Source of the DNA: an uncultured Lactobacillus sp.
Lineage (GTDB): Bacteria > Bacillota > Bacilli > Lactobacillales > Lactobacillaceae
Assembly: GCA_937874695.1 (NCBI GenBank)
Contig: CALNAJ010000004.1
Location: 1 to 44,801, forward strand
Direction: 5' to 3'
Length of the DNA: 44,801 bases
Shown piece by piece: positions 7,428 to 15,888 of this stretch (positions within the stretch are counted from its first letter, which is position 1; each line of letters opens with the position of its first letter). The notes below the pieces were generated by a model that was given only the letters and a program-made list of their open reading frames with translations, was not told the origin of the DNA and searched no databases. Made by a program: the position numbers and the translations under genes.

Positions 7428-8969
7428 TTAATCCGCTGTAACGGCGGTCTTGTCTTCCGTTAAATTGGCAAAGTAGTCCAGCAACTGTTGCCATTGGTCG
7501 AAAACGGCATCCTCAGCGTAACGTTTGGCATTCTCATATGCGGCATCACTGAAAGCCTGCAGTTGATCGCGATCACTAAGCAACTTAATCATTGCATCTG
7601 CCAATTGTTGCGGCTTGCCATTCTCCGTTAAGATCCCGGTCTCGCCATCCTGAATGATATCGCTAGGCCCATACTTCACGTCGTTAGCGACCATCGGCAC
7701 CCCATGGGATTGGGCTTCCAACAAGGTCAACGAGAAGCCTTCTGCCCGACTTGGCAGAACCCCCAGCTGGGCACGGTCGTATACGGCCCCAATATCATGC
7801 GTGTACCCCTTGAAGCTGACAACATCGATCAGGCCGGCATCGGCCACCTGTTGTTTGAACTTATTTTCAATATCACCATTGGCATAACCCCAGAGTTCAA
7901 GACGAGCATCTGGAAATTGTTGATGAACCTGCGCAAAGGCCTCAATAGAATGGTTTTGCTGTTTTTCAGGTGCCAACCGGGCCACGTGCACAATCAGATT
8001 CTTCTGGCGTTTGTCGAACGACTGATGCTTACGAGCAATCTCCTCATCAGTCACATACCCTACTGGAATGGTAAACGCAGGGATTGCCGTTCCAAAGCGA
8101 TCCACAATATCTTGTGACTGCTCTGGCGTCGCCGAAATCACGGCATCCCACTTGTCCCAATTGTTTAATGCATTCGTGTAGTTATTGTTCAGTGGCGAGT
8201 GCAGCATATCACTGGGGTCGCTGACGTGGTCGTTATGCAGATGGAGCACTTTAAACGCTGGCGTCTGCATGTGAAAAAGTGCCCAGTCACATTCCACCGT
8301 TCGGTCACAGATGAAGACGTTGCCTGTCGTTCTCGCGTTCAGTTCATCATAGAAGAACCGTGTCAACTCATTCATCCCGCTGAAGACCCAATTACTCTGG
8401 CGATAATTCAATACTCGCCATGAAAGACAAGCTTTACCAGCACGATTGAGGTAGTGATTCTTTTCAATATGCACCAGGCCATCCGGTCCAAAGTACTGTT
8501 CCTGAGAAATCTTACCTTCCCAGTCAAAGAGCTGTTCGAGGCTCTTGAAGCCACGAACGTCCCACCAAACCATCTTAATAGTCCGGCCATTGACATCGAA
8601 GTATTGGACATTGCTAATCTCTTCACTGTCCTTGCGGAAATAGATGATCATCATCATCTTCCCTTGGGCGAACACTTGAAGTTGATTATCCTTGCGCGTC
8701 GTCGTGGTGTTAGCTGGTAACGAGAAATCATTCATGGTAAATGATTTGGGTTCCACATCAACACTGTCACAGAAAAATTCAAACAAATTCACAAAGTCTT
8801 CACGCGCAATGCCTGCCTGGCGAAGGATATTTGTGAGATTCATCGAGAAGACACGTGTCACGATTTTGGCTGGCACTTGATGCTTGTCGAACAGCCGTAA
8901 CCGGTTGATTTCGGCTTGTTCAATCCCTGATTTTGAATATTGCATGTTGTCATTTAAAAAATAATACAT
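7428..8969 (-). CDS. GtfA-like (TagE5/TagE6 type) glycosyltransferase, catalytic form
   Basis: 513 residues from ATG at 8969, with GGAAGG 7 bases upstream; the longer frame to 8990 adds residues absent from its paralogues. The N-terminus MYYFLNDNMQYSKSGIEQAE resembles GtfA/TagE proteins. An inserted beta-rich region (about 110-220, the add-on domain of this family) splits the GT-B fold, and the C-terminal half carries the GT4 signature with an intact EX7E pair (EGFSLTLLE, about 409-417). Family knowledge: GtfA/GtfB pairs O-GlcNAcylate Ser/Thr-rich proteins in the cytoplasm, while close relatives are annotated poly(glycerol-phosphate) glucosyltransferases. The adhesin nearby favours protein glycosylation; teichoic acid glucosylation is the alternative. 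Confidence 0.82.
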   Translation of the reverse strand: MYYFLNDNMQYSKSGIEQAEINRLRLFDKHQVPAKIVTRVFSMNLTNILRQAGIAREDFVNLFEFFCDSVDVEPKSFTMNDFSLPANTTTTRKDNQLQVFAQGKMMMIIYFRKDSEEISNVQYFDVNGRTIKMVWWDVRGFKSLEQLFDWEGKISQEQYFGPDGLVHIEKNHYLNRAGKACLSWRVLNYRQSNWVFSGMNELTRFFYDELNARTTGNVFICDRTVECDWALFHMQTPAFKVLHLHNDHVSDPSDMLHSPLNNNYTNALNNWDKWDAVISATPEQSQDIVDRFGTAIPAFTIPVGYVTDEEIARKHQSFDKRQKNLIVHVARLAPEKQQNHSIEAFAQVHQQFPDARLELWGYANGDIENKFKQQVADAGLIDVVSFKGYTHDIGAVYDRAQLGVLPSRAEGFSLTLLEAQSHGVPMVANDVKYGPSDIIQDGETGILTENGKPQQLADAMIKLLSDRDQLQAFSDAAYENAKRYAEDAVFDQWQQLLDYFANLTEDKTAVTAD

Positions 8970-8999
8970 TCCCGGACCTTCCTTTCTCAAGCCGCCACG

Positions 9000-10517
9000 T
9001 TAGGCTTTAAGCGCCTTCTGCCAACGATTCCAGACCTTCCGCCGCGTCCACTGTGTGTGCGACTTCGCATAAGCAGCATCACTAAACGCCGTTAACTTAG
9101 CTGTATCAGTGAACAAGCCCACAATCTTCTCCGCCATCTGGAGATTTTGCCCTGGATCAATCAAGTAGCCGTCTTGACCTTCCGTAATCAACTCAGCTGG
9201 ACCGTAGTTAAACTTATAGCTGACGGCTGGAATTCCATGCATCAGCGCTTCCATCATGGCCAGTGGCCCACCATCAGCCAGCGACATATTCGTCAGGACC
9301 TGGTAATGATCATATTGCTCAGCCAAATTGGCAACGTAGTCCTTAAAGAAGACACTGCCAGTCAGTTTAAGTTCATCCGTGAGCTTCTTCATGTCCGCAA
9401 CATACTGCGGGTCCCCATAGCCAAATAACGTAAACGTGGCATCCGGTACCCGATCTTTGACGAGCGCAAACATCCGCAGCTGTTGATCAATCTGCTTGTC
9501 CTGGCCAATCCGGCCAACATACAACAAGCTATGCGGTATCCGTTGTGCTGGTGCTACCTTCTCTGTTCCTTCCTTAGATAATGGAAGCGTGGTGACGGCC
9601 GGCATGGCGAAGACATGTGCCTTTGGGAAACGTGTTGTCAGATTTTCCGCTTGTTGAGAGGTTGCCGTGATAAAGCCATCAAAGTGGCCAAAGTGTTCAA
9701 AGGCCGGTGCCAAGAAGCCATCCAAGTCAGCATGTACGGGGTCATTCGGATTGACTGCGTGGTTGATTGGAATGTAGAGATACTTCCGGGAGGCATCATT
9801 TAAGGCCAACAACGGTTGAACCCCAGTACCTGGACGGTCAACAATAAAGGTCGTTGTCTCACTGTCCTGATTACTCAATTCATTTAAAAAGAAACTGAAT
9901 AGGTCATCCGTATTCTGGAAGAACCGGTCACCTTCGCCATGATAATCCTTCAAGATCATCCGTGAAGGCAGTGGCTTGCCCTCTGTATCTTGGGCATAGT
10001 ATTCTTCCAGCACCGTTTGCCCAGCTGGCGTGTAGTAGCGCTGTAAGATTAATTTGCCATTCTGACCAAAGTACTGCGTCGCCGACTTAAATCCACGCCA
10101 ATCCCAGAGGTCCGTTCCGATCCGGTTACCCTGAGGATCAAAGAATTCCTGATAGAAAACACGCCCGATGGTGCCAGGAATGAACCCAACATTGCCCACC
10201 AATCGGTCACCGTCAGCGACGCCACTAAAGTTAGCCCCCACGGTAACTTCGTACTCAATTGGGATATGAATACTATCTGCAGTCATGACCTTGACGTCCG
10301 TATACTCCGTAACGCCTTGAAAGTAATCGAACATGTTCACAACCTGGTCATCAGTTACGCCAAAATCGCCAATCGTCCGATGGAGCAAACGATCATAGAT
10401 TTTCGTAACAATTTTTGCAGGTGCCTTGTAGTGGTTAAACAATTTGACTCGGTTAATCGCCGTATGTTCAACACTCGAATTCTTTTGCAGAATATACTCG
10501 TTGACAAAATAATACAC
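9000..10517 (-). CDS. GtfB-like glycosyltransferase paralogue with altered catalytic motif
   Basis: 505 residues from a GTG at 10517, supported by GGGAG 9 bases upstream and by alignment of VYYFVNEYILQ with the starts of its two paralogues; the ATG at 10598 lacks this support. The fold matches the neighbouring GtfA-like proteins, but the EX7E element reads DGGPLAMME (about 413-421), so the first Glu is Asp in a DGG context. In GtfA/GtfB systems the GtfB partner is non-catalytic and promotes acceptor binding, so this gene is the likely B subunit (inference). It is followed closely by the catalytic paralogue at 7428-8969, with which it probably forms one transcription unit from a promoter near 10612-10655. 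Confidence 0.78.
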   Translation of the reverse strand: MYYFVNEYILQKNSSVEHTAINRVKLFNHYKAPAKIVTKIYDRLLHRTIGDFGVTDDQVVNMFDYFQGVTEYTDVKVMTADSIHIPIEYEVTVGANFSGVADGDRLVGNVGFIPGTIGRVFYQEFFDPQGNRIGTDLWDWRGFKSATQYFGQNGKLILQRYYTPAGQTVLEEYYAQDTEGKPLPSRMILKDYHGEGDRFFQNTDDLFSFFLNELSNQDSETTTFIVDRPGTGVQPLLALNDASRKYLYIPINHAVNPNDPVHADLDGFLAPAFEHFGHFDGFITATSQQAENLTTRFPKAHVFAMPAVTTLPLSKEGTEKVAPAQRIPHSLLYVGRIGQDKQIDQQLRMFALVKDRVPDATFTLFGYGDPQYVADMKKLTDELKLTGSVFFKDYVANLAEQYDHYQVLTNMSLADGGPLAMMEALMHGIPAVSYKFNYGPAELITEGQDGYLIDPGQNLQMAEKIVGLFTDTAKLTAFSDAAYAKSHTQWTRRKVWNRWQKALKA

Positions 10518-10611
10518 AGCGCAACACTCCCATTCGTTTTGATTAAGGGTTCCTGTATTCCTGGTGTATGCGGTCTCATCAAAATGGGACGCTCGCATAA
10601 CGATTCATTCA

Positions 10612-10655
10612 ATTATACCTAATTTCTTTTATAATTAAAACCAATTACCGTTCAA
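10612..10655 (-). promoter_or_regulatory. Promoter candidate for the two downstream glycosyltransferases
   Basis: The minus strand has TATAAT (10612-10617) with TTTTAA 17 bases upstream, and an overlapping TTGAAC (10650-10655) 17 bases before ATAAAA. Either gives an AT-rich promoter with a leader of about 90 nt to the GTG at 10517. Confidence 0.45.
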
Positions 10656-10664
10656 CTCAAAAAT

Positions 10665-12176
10665 TTATTTTGGCTGACTATTCAAAGATTGAACCAGTTT
10701 CTCCCATTTTTCCATCGTTTTTGTGGGCGAATAGGCTTGAACTAATCGTTGGGCGTTCCCCATGAAGGTCAGCTGTAGTTCCCTGTTTGACAGGTATTCT
10801 CGCATCTTTTTAACGAGCTGTTCTTGATCATTAACGGGTACCAAGAAGCCATTTTCGCCGTCATGAATCATTTCGTTTGGTCCATAACGAATATCATAGC
10901 CAATCACGGGAATCCCATAGCTTAATTCCTCAACAGTCGACAGTGAGAAGCCCTCTTCAACACTAGTCATCAGGGCCAGGGAAGCCTGCCGATACTCATT
11001 AGTCAGGTCTTTTTGGAACCCTCTGAGGAAGACATAATCCCCTAAATTGTGTTCATCAATATATTTTTGAAGTTCATTTTTAATTTTATTCCCAAATCCT
11101 AACAAATGTAACTGAATGTCCGGGAATTCTGGAACTAGCGCTTCAACCGCCTTGACCTGATGCATGAGCTGCTTTTCTGGTGAATACCGAGCCACACTAA
11201 TAATCCGGTGCGGATCCCGTCGCATCACATCGACTGGTTGCGCCGTTGCATACCCCACTGGAATGGTGGTAATCGGTGGCAGATTGCTGAAACGCGCCAA
11301 AAGATCCGTCCGTTGTTGTTCAGTCGACACGACAATGCCGTTAAACCGCTCTGGATGTGCCAAAATATAGTCATAAATGCCATGCTTGAGTGCACCCGTC
11401 ACAATGTCTTGGCCCACCCGAACGTGGGTGCTGTGAAAGACCGGGCAAATCTTAATGTCCGGACGCGTCCGATCCAGCGCTGGGGCCATCTTCCCGTTTC
11501 GATCGGAGAAGAAAATATCGCCATCCTGAGCTAATTCATTGACGAAAAAGGTCTGCAACTCTGTTTCATCATTAAAGTAGTAATCTCGCTGGCCATAATT
11601 TTTCAACGTCACCGACCGCAATACGGACTTCCCATCGACCTGCTTGCATTGTTTAATCATTTTAACTTGTTGGTCTGGACTGTAGTAAAGCTCCGTGTTG
11701 ACCTGATTATTCTCAGCCAGTAGACTCGTCCGACTCAAGAAACCCCGACTGTCATAAACATCCCGGCGAATCTTGTTGTGATCGTGATCAAAGTAATTAA
11801 TGTAATCAACTTGGCTATAATCCTTATCCAAAAAATGTGCATACAATAAAAACTGGCCATCTTCATTATCCACCCGGACGTCATTCGTATCTGGAACGTC
11901 CCGCAAGCGATAGTGACAGGTCATTTGCCAGTAATGACGCCAATCAAAATGCCCCACATCTTGATACAGGCGGCTCTCTTGAAAGTAATCATACATGGAG
12001 AAGCCGACACCTTGGAAACCAAACTTCTTTAAATGTTCATGCAACCGTGGCCCGTATGCTAAATACACCAGAGTTGCCGGCATACCAGCCGTTTGAAACA
12101 AGTGCATCCGGTTAAACTGGGCTTTTTCAATCCCCGTTACCGCCGACCCCAAATTCATATCTACAAAATAATTCAC
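10665..12176 (-). CDS. GtfA-like glycosyltransferase, catalytic form (third paralogue)
   Basis: 503 residues starting with GTG at 12176, preceded by AGAGGTGAGG. The N-terminus MNYFVDMNLGSAVTGIEKAQ aligns with the other two paralogues, followed by the beta-rich insert and a GT4-type C-terminal domain with an intact EX7E pair (EGFSLSTVE, about 407-415) and the RYGPNEMI-DG-NG tail. It probably transfers a sugar from a UDP-sugar to Ser/Thr of a surface protein; teichoic acid glucosylation is possible. It is the first gene of the cluster with its own promoter and a candidate CcpA site. Two catalytic and one degenerate paralogue could mean two GtfA proteins sharing one GtfB, or two successive sugar additions (inference). 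Confidence 0.8.
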   Translation of the reverse strand: MNYFVDMNLGSAVTGIEKAQFNRMHLFQTAGMPATLVYLAYGPRLHEHLKKFGFQGVGFSMYDYFQESRLYQDVGHFDWRHYWQMTCHYRLRDVPDTNDVRVDNEDGQFLLYAHFLDKDYSQVDYINYFDHDHNKIRRDVYDSRGFLSRTSLLAENNQVNTELYYSPDQQVKMIKQCKQVDGKSVLRSVTLKNYGQRDYYFNDETELQTFFVNELAQDGDIFFSDRNGKMAPALDRTRPDIKICPVFHSTHVRVGQDIVTGALKHGIYDYILAHPERFNGIVVSTEQQRTDLLARFSNLPPITTIPVGYATAQPVDVMRRDPHRIISVARYSPEKQLMHQVKAVEALVPEFPDIQLHLLGFGNKIKNELQKYIDEHNLGDYVFLRGFQKDLTNEYRQASLALMTSVEEGFSLSTVEELSYGIPVIGYDIRYGPNEMIHDGENGFLVPVNDQEQLVKKMREYLSNRELQLTFMGNAQRLVQAYSPTKTMEKWEKLVQSLNSQPK

Positions 12177-12237
12177 GACACCCTCACCTCTTTACGCAAA
12201 CGTTTCATTCGACTGTGTCCCAAATCTCACATATAAA

Positions 12238-12251
12238 TGAAAGCACTTGCA
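12238..12251. promoter_or_regulatory. Candidate cre site (CcpA operator)
   Basis: TGAAAGCACTTGCA matches the cre consensus TGWAARCGYTWNCW at every position except the central G (A here). It begins about 9 bases downstream of the -10 at 12260-12265 and so overlaps the expected start point, where CcpA binding normally represses. Confidence 0.55.
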
Positions 12252-12259
12252 ATTCTATG

Positions 12260-12288
12260 ATTATAACTTAAGCTAAATTCAATTGGCA
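12260..12288 (-). promoter_or_regulatory. Promoter of the glycosyltransferase cluster
   Basis: On the minus strand a perfect TATAAT (12260-12265) lies 17 bases after TGCCAA (12283-12288), a weak -35. The leader to the GTG at 12176 is about 75 nt and contains an AAACGTTT palindrome near 12198-12205. Confidence 0.5.
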
Positions 12289-12349
12289 CGCAACTAATCC
12301 AACTCAAAACCTCAACATCTATCAGGGGAGTAAAGCGGCCTTACAAACG

Positions 12350-12389
12350 AAAAAGCCCCGTACCATCAGTTTTCACTGGGTCCAGAGCT
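12350..12389 (-). terminator. Terminator of the relQ-nadK-rluD operon
   Basis: An imperfect hairpin on the minus strand starts AGCTCTG at 12389 and ends GGGGCT at 12354, followed by TTTTT. It lies just past the rluD stop. Confidence 0.7.
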
Positions 12390-12395
12390 TGTTAG

Positions 12396-13307
12396 CTATC
12401 TAATGTTATTATTATAAATCTCATGTTGAATCACCCGTGCCATATCTCTTGGCAACGGCGCATAGCACGTCACCCATTGCTGAATGAACGGTTCGTAGAA
12501 GGACAACCGTGCACAGTGCAGGGCTTGACGATGAATCCACGGATTCGTGGTCGTGCCATACAGCCAGTCTCCAAGAAGCGGATGCCCAATTGACTCACAG
12601 TGCACGCGAATCTGGTGCGTCCGGCCTGTGTGGAGCTTGACTGCCAACAGACTGGCCGTCTGCGACTGGGCCACCACCCGGAGTTCGGTACTGGCTTGGC
12701 GCCCATCCGATCGAACAGCGCGTTTGATAAATGAACCCGCTGCCCGACCAATTGGAGCCGTCACCATCTGATGGCGGGGCGCCACGACGCCTGCAGCCAC
12801 TGCCACGTAGCGTTTGTCCAGCTGATGTAACTTCAACTGCTTGTCGAGAATCGAGTGGGCAAAGTGGTGCTTGGCAAAAATCACGGCGCCACTGGTCTCG
12901 CGATCCAGTCGCGTCACAATATGGGTCACCGTACTATCGGCCTTAATTGCCGTCAGGTGCCCTTTAACACGATTAGCCAACGTATCGTCTGGATAGAGAT
13001 GCGATGGCACAGACGCCATTCCAGCCGGCTTATTCACCACCAAAAAGTGCGGGTCCTCATAGAGAATCTTCAACGGCGCAAACGACGTTGAAACGTGGTC
13101 GTTTGCCTGCTCGGGTGGTAATTGCAACCCCACCGTTTGACCAGGATTGGCCATCGCAATGACGCGAACCTCTGCGCCATCCAACGTGACAATCCCACCA
13201 TGGAATTTGACCTTCTTCAAGAAAGTCCGAGTCACCCCGTGATCCATCAGAACCGTCCGCACGTGAATCGGACTGGTTCCCGTCACGCGCCACGAAAAGG
13301 CCGTCAT
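12396..13307 (-). CDS. RluD/RluA-family 23S rRNA pseudouridine synthase (YjbO-like)
   Basis: 303 residues. An S4-like N-terminal region (about 10-70) precedes the pseudouridine synthase domain, with RLDRETSG carrying the catalytic Asp and later blocks TGRTHQIRVH and GHPLLGDWLYG typical of the family. It isomerises uridine to pseudouridine in rRNA. The ATG overlaps the nadK stop (ATGA) and is preceded by GGAGGG 7 bases upstream. It is the last gene of a relQ-nadK-rluD operon, the order also found as yjbM-yjbN-yjbO in Bacillus. The exact target site cannot be read from sequence. Confidence 0.92.
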   Translation of the reverse strand: MTAFSWRVTGTSPIHVRTVLMDHGVTRTFLKKVKFHGGIVTLDGAEVRVIAMANPGQTVGLQLPPEQANDHVSTSFAPLKILYEDPHFLVVNKPAGMASVPSHLYPDDTLANRVKGHLTAIKADSTVTHIVTRLDRETSGAVIFAKHHFAHSILDKQLKLHQLDKRYVAVAAGVVAPRHQMVTAPIGRAAGSFIKRAVRSDGRQASTELRVVAQSQTASLLAVKLHTGRTHQIRVHCESIGHPLLGDWLYGTTTNPWIHRQALHCARLSFYEPFIQQWVTCYAPLPRDMARVIQHEIYNNNIR

Positions 13308-14107
13308 CCGTTGTCCCTCCCGATAAAGGAGGACTCGACACGTTGCCAGAAGTGCGTGTGTCGATACTCAGCAAAGGAAATTCGATGCTGCGCAATCTGA
13401 TAGGTAATCGCTTTGATTGGTCGGCCTTCGATACTCAGCTGGTCACACATCAAGACGTTGTTGGCCGAGCTCGCCGGTTCCACGCGAATCCACTCATCAG
13501 CCGGTAAAATCAGCGGTGACCCCAACGTTCTGAAGACAAGGTTGTTGATTGAGGCAATTTCTGCCATCTGAATGGCGTTGAACTGTGGGCTCAATACGGC
13601 ACCACCAACGGCCTTGTTGTAGGCCGTCGATCCGGTTGGCGTCGAGATGCACAGGCCATCCCCTCGAAAACTTTCGAAGAATTCACCCTTGATGTAGACG
13701 TCGGCCACCATGGTCCCGGAGACCTTCTTAATCGTCGACTCATTCAGCGCTAAGGCCTTGTCGGGATGGGTGCCATCCGCATACTCCACCTTAATCGTGA
13801 GTAAAGGATAGCTGACACTCTGGCCGTTGTCTTCGACCAGACTATCGATCAGCTCCTGAACTTCGTAGTCCCGCCAATCGGTATAGAACCCGAGATGGCC
13901 CGTGTGAATGCCCACGAAACGTACCCGGTCCAAGCGATCACTGTAGTGGTGAAAGGCCGATAACAACGTCCCATCGCCGCCCACCGTGATCACGATGTCT
14001 GGGTCCAGACTATCCAGCTCAATGCCTGCCGCCGTGAGTCCTTTTTTTAAAGCCGTCGCGACCTTCACCGAGGCCTGGCCGTTATTGCCATAAATGGAAA
14101 CCTTCAT
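13304..14107 (-). CDS. nadK: ATP-NAD kinase
   Basis: 267 residues from the ATG at 14107 (MKVSIYGNNG), chosen over an upstream in-frame start because AAGGAAG lies 9 bases before it and the family begins here. It phosphorylates NAD to NADP in the cytoplasm. The NAD kinase signature VGGDGTLLSAFH is present (about residues 45-56), as are the LNEST motif and a glycine-rich STPTGSTAYNKAVGGAV block. It starts 4 bases after the relQ stop and overlaps rluD, so the three genes are almost certainly co-transcribed. Confidence 0.95.
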   Translation of the reverse strand: MKVSIYGNNGQASVKVATALKKGLTAAGIELDSLDPDIVITVGGDGTLLSAFHHYSDRLDRVRFVGIHTGHLGFYTDWRDYEVQELIDSLVEDNGQSVSYPLLTIKVEYADGTHPDKALALNESTIKKVSGTMVADVYIKGEFFESFRGDGLCISTPTGSTAYNKAVGGAVLSPQFNAIQMAEIASINNLVFRTLGSPLILPADEWIRVEPASSANNVLMCDQLSIEGRPIKAITYQIAQHRISFAEYRHTHFWQRVESSFIGRDNG

Positions 14108-14111
14108 TGCG

Positions 14112-14771
14112 TCAATCTTCCTTACTGTGAGGTGAGTCCGGAGAATCCCCACCAGCGCCATTCTGCGGCGTGTAGTGTTGGGCCTCCTGAATCTCTTCTC
14201 GAATTTCGGACATTTCCGTGTCCAACTTGAAAGCGGCCTCCGCCGCTCGCTGGAGCCGTGCGCTCAGCTCTGTCGGGAAGTCACCTTGATACTTATAATT
14301 CAATGAATGCTCAATCGTTGCCCAGAAATTCATGGCCAATGTCCGCACCTGAATTTCTGCCAAAATCTTCTTTTCTCCCGTAACCAATTGGACCGGATAC
14401 TCAATCACAATGTGATAGGACCGGTAGCCACTGGGCTTTTCGTTATGAATGTAATCGCGTTCCTCAAGAATCGTTAGATCCGTCCGCTGCCGCAGCAGGT
14501 CGACCACTTGGTAGATATCCTCAACAAATTGGCACATAATACGTAGTCCCGCAATGTCTTGCATATCTTGTTCCAAGCGTTCCTCGGCCACGTGCCGGCG
14601 GGTCATCTTTTCCACGATACTGGGTACCGGTTTGACCCGTCCGGTAACAAACTCAATGGGCGGCCGCTGATTGCGATTCTCAAATTGCTTTCGGATACCG
14701 CGGAGCTTGACTTTCAGCTCGCTCACGGCCTGTTGATAGGGCAATAAAAATTGATCCCAATTTGCTATCAT
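14112..14771 (-). CDS. relQ: Small alarmone synthetase RelQ (GTP pyrophosphokinase, YjbM-like)
   Basis: 219 residues from ATG at 14771 (MIANWDQFL), with GGGGGA 8 bases upstream; the frame continues to 14822 without support. It is a single-domain (p)ppGpp synthetase: DIAGLRIMCQFVEDI, a GYRSYHIVIEYP substrate-binding block and EIQVRTLAMNFWATIEHSLNYKY are the synthetase motifs, and no hydrolase or regulatory domain is present. The Ser/Asp-rich C-terminus is variable in the family. RelQ makes alarmone under cell-wall or alkaline stress in related Firmicutes. It heads the operon with nadK and rluD, from a promoter with an extended -10 (TATGGTAAAAT on the minus strand, near 14813-14823). Confidence 0.93.
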   Translation of the reverse strand: MIANWDQFLLPYQQAVSELKVKLRGIRKQFENRNQRPPIEFVTGRVKPVPSIVEKMTRRHVAEERLEQDMQDIAGLRIMCQFVEDIYQVVDLLRQRTDLTILEERDYIHNEKPSGYRSYHIVIEYPVQLVTGEKKILAEIQVRTLAMNFWATIEHSLNYKYQGDFPTELSARLQRAAEAAFKLDTEMSEIREEIQEAQHYTPQNGAGGDSPDSPHSKED

Positions 14772-14997
14772 GACGACTATCCCCCAACCTTTAATACACA
14801 GCTTACCTTTGAATTTTACCATAATTCGGCCGGAACCGAGACTAATTACTTGGTATCGTCCCGTTAAATTTCAAAGTTCCTGCCAGTTTTGATTTCACGA
14901 GGCGTTTAGCTTTACCTCCAGCCAAAAATGTTGCATGATTAGGTTGCGTTTTAAACGGACGGGATTCACCTCAAACAAACGTTTGGATTGCTATTTT

Positions 14998-15026
14998 TTG
15001 AAAATTTGCTAAAGTAGTGCTATTGT
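14998..15026 (+). promoter_or_regulatory. Promoter of spxH
   Basis: TTGAAA (14998-15003) and TATTGT (15021-15026) are separated by exactly 17 bases. A CAAACAAACGTTTG near-palindrome lies upstream at about 14972-14985. The rest of the 316-base gap between relQ and spxH shows only the divergent relQ extended -10. Confidence 0.6.
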
Positions 15027-15087
15027 TACTTTTTGTTTGGCGGTCCTTGCTGATTGCCAAACAGGATAGATATTAGGAGGAAGCAAT

Positions 15088-15738
15088 GTGTTAGAAGTCT
15101 ATTTGTTCGTCAACCCCCTGGGCGCACGTTGTATGCGTTCAGAACAGAATATTATGCGGTTGGCCGACCATTTAAATAGCAAGGTGTCGTTTCAATTCGT
15201 CCCGCTGCTAAATCAACAAATCATTGAACAGGCCTTGCCTGAACGGCCCACGTTGGCCCAACGTAACGCCTACTTCAACGTTTACTACCAGGCTATTTTA
15301 GCCTATAAAGCGGCCCTCTTTCAGGGCAAACGTAAGGGACGGAAATTCCTACTCGACATGCAAACGGCCGTTGTCAACGACCACCAAAAGTTCTCACAGG
15401 ACTTGGCAGTGGAAGTGGCGAAGGACTGTCGCTTAGACCTCGACATGTTCACGGAAGACTGCGACTCCGACTTGGCGAAACAAGCCTTTAAGACGGACCA
15501 AAAACTCGCAGCCGAAATGAAGATTCAACAGTCTTCATCTGCGGTTATCTTCAATTGTGACGTTTCCGAATGTGGGCTACTCTTAAACGATGTGACCTAC
15601 GACTCTCTGTGTGACGTCTGTGAAAGCCAGGGTGTAGCTACGCGAGAAATGTTAATGGCTGAACCTAATTACCCCAAAAATGACCAAGCCAATTCAATAT
15701 CATCGGGTGCTTTTCCACCGCATCTGCGGGTGTTATAA
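15088..15738 (+). CDS. spxH: ClpXP adaptor protein SpxH (YjbH), thioredoxin/DsbA-like
   Basis: 216 residues from a GTG at 15088 with AGGAGG 7 bases upstream; the nearby ATG at 15085 meets a stop after two codons. The N-terminus FVNPLGARCMRSEQNI is the DsbA-like fold with a lone Cys instead of CxxC, as in YjbH. YjbH delivers the oxidative-stress regulator Spx to ClpXP for degradation. Length is at the short end of the family, common in lactobacilli. Location beside relQ, pepF and coiA matches the Bacillus yjbF-yjbO neighbourhood. Additional Cys residues toward the C-terminus (CDVSEC, CDVC) may bind metal or sense oxidation (inference). Confidence 0.8.
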   Translation: MLEVYLFVNPLGARCMRSEQNIMRLADHLNSKVSFQFVPLLNQQIIEQALPERPTLAQRNAYFNVYYQAILAYKAALFQGKRKGRKFLLDMQTAVVNDHQKFSQDLAVEVAKDCRLDLDMFTEDCDSDLAKQAFKTDQKLAAEMKIQQSSSAVIFNCDVSECGLLLNDVTYDSLCDVCESQGVATREMLMAEPNYPKNDQANSISSGAFPPHLRVL

Positions 15739-15753
15739 ATCGTTTTACAGCAA

Positions 15754-15782
15754 GGCTCACGTGCAATCGCGTGAGTCTTTTT
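15754..15782 (+). terminator. Terminator of spxH
   Basis: GGCTCACG (15754-15761) pairs with CGTGAGTC (15770-15777), one G-U pair, followed by TTTTT. Confidence 0.85.
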
Positions 15783-15820
15783 GTGTGAGTTGCGGGGCCC
15801 CTAAAAAAAGGACACAATTT

Positions 15821-15851
15821 TTGCCCGTTGGTCCACCCAATATGGTATGAT
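15821..15851 (+). promoter_or_regulatory. Promoter of degV
   Basis: Extended -10 element TGGTATGAT with TATGAT at 15846-15851; TTGCCC at 15821-15826 is a weak -35 at 19-base spacing. Confidence 0.45.
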
Positions 15852-15888
15852 TGACCCAACTATTTTGGATTTTTAAAGGGGAACGCTT

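Noticed and set aside
7428..12176. Calling all three glycosyltransferases teichoic acid glucosyltransferases (TagE)
   Set aside because: Sequence alone does not exclude it, but the adhesin nearby and the degenerate GtfB-type partner fit protein glycosylation better; kept as the alternative.
12195..12208. AAACGTTT palindrome as a second cre site
   Set aside because: The spacing of conserved positions does not match the 14-base cre consensus.
14108..14161. Upstream extension of nadK overlapping relQ
   Set aside because: The ribosome binding site and family start point to the ATG at 14107; the same reasoning trimmed relQ, coiA, ccrZ, ecsA, argR, asnB and the DUF2187 gene.
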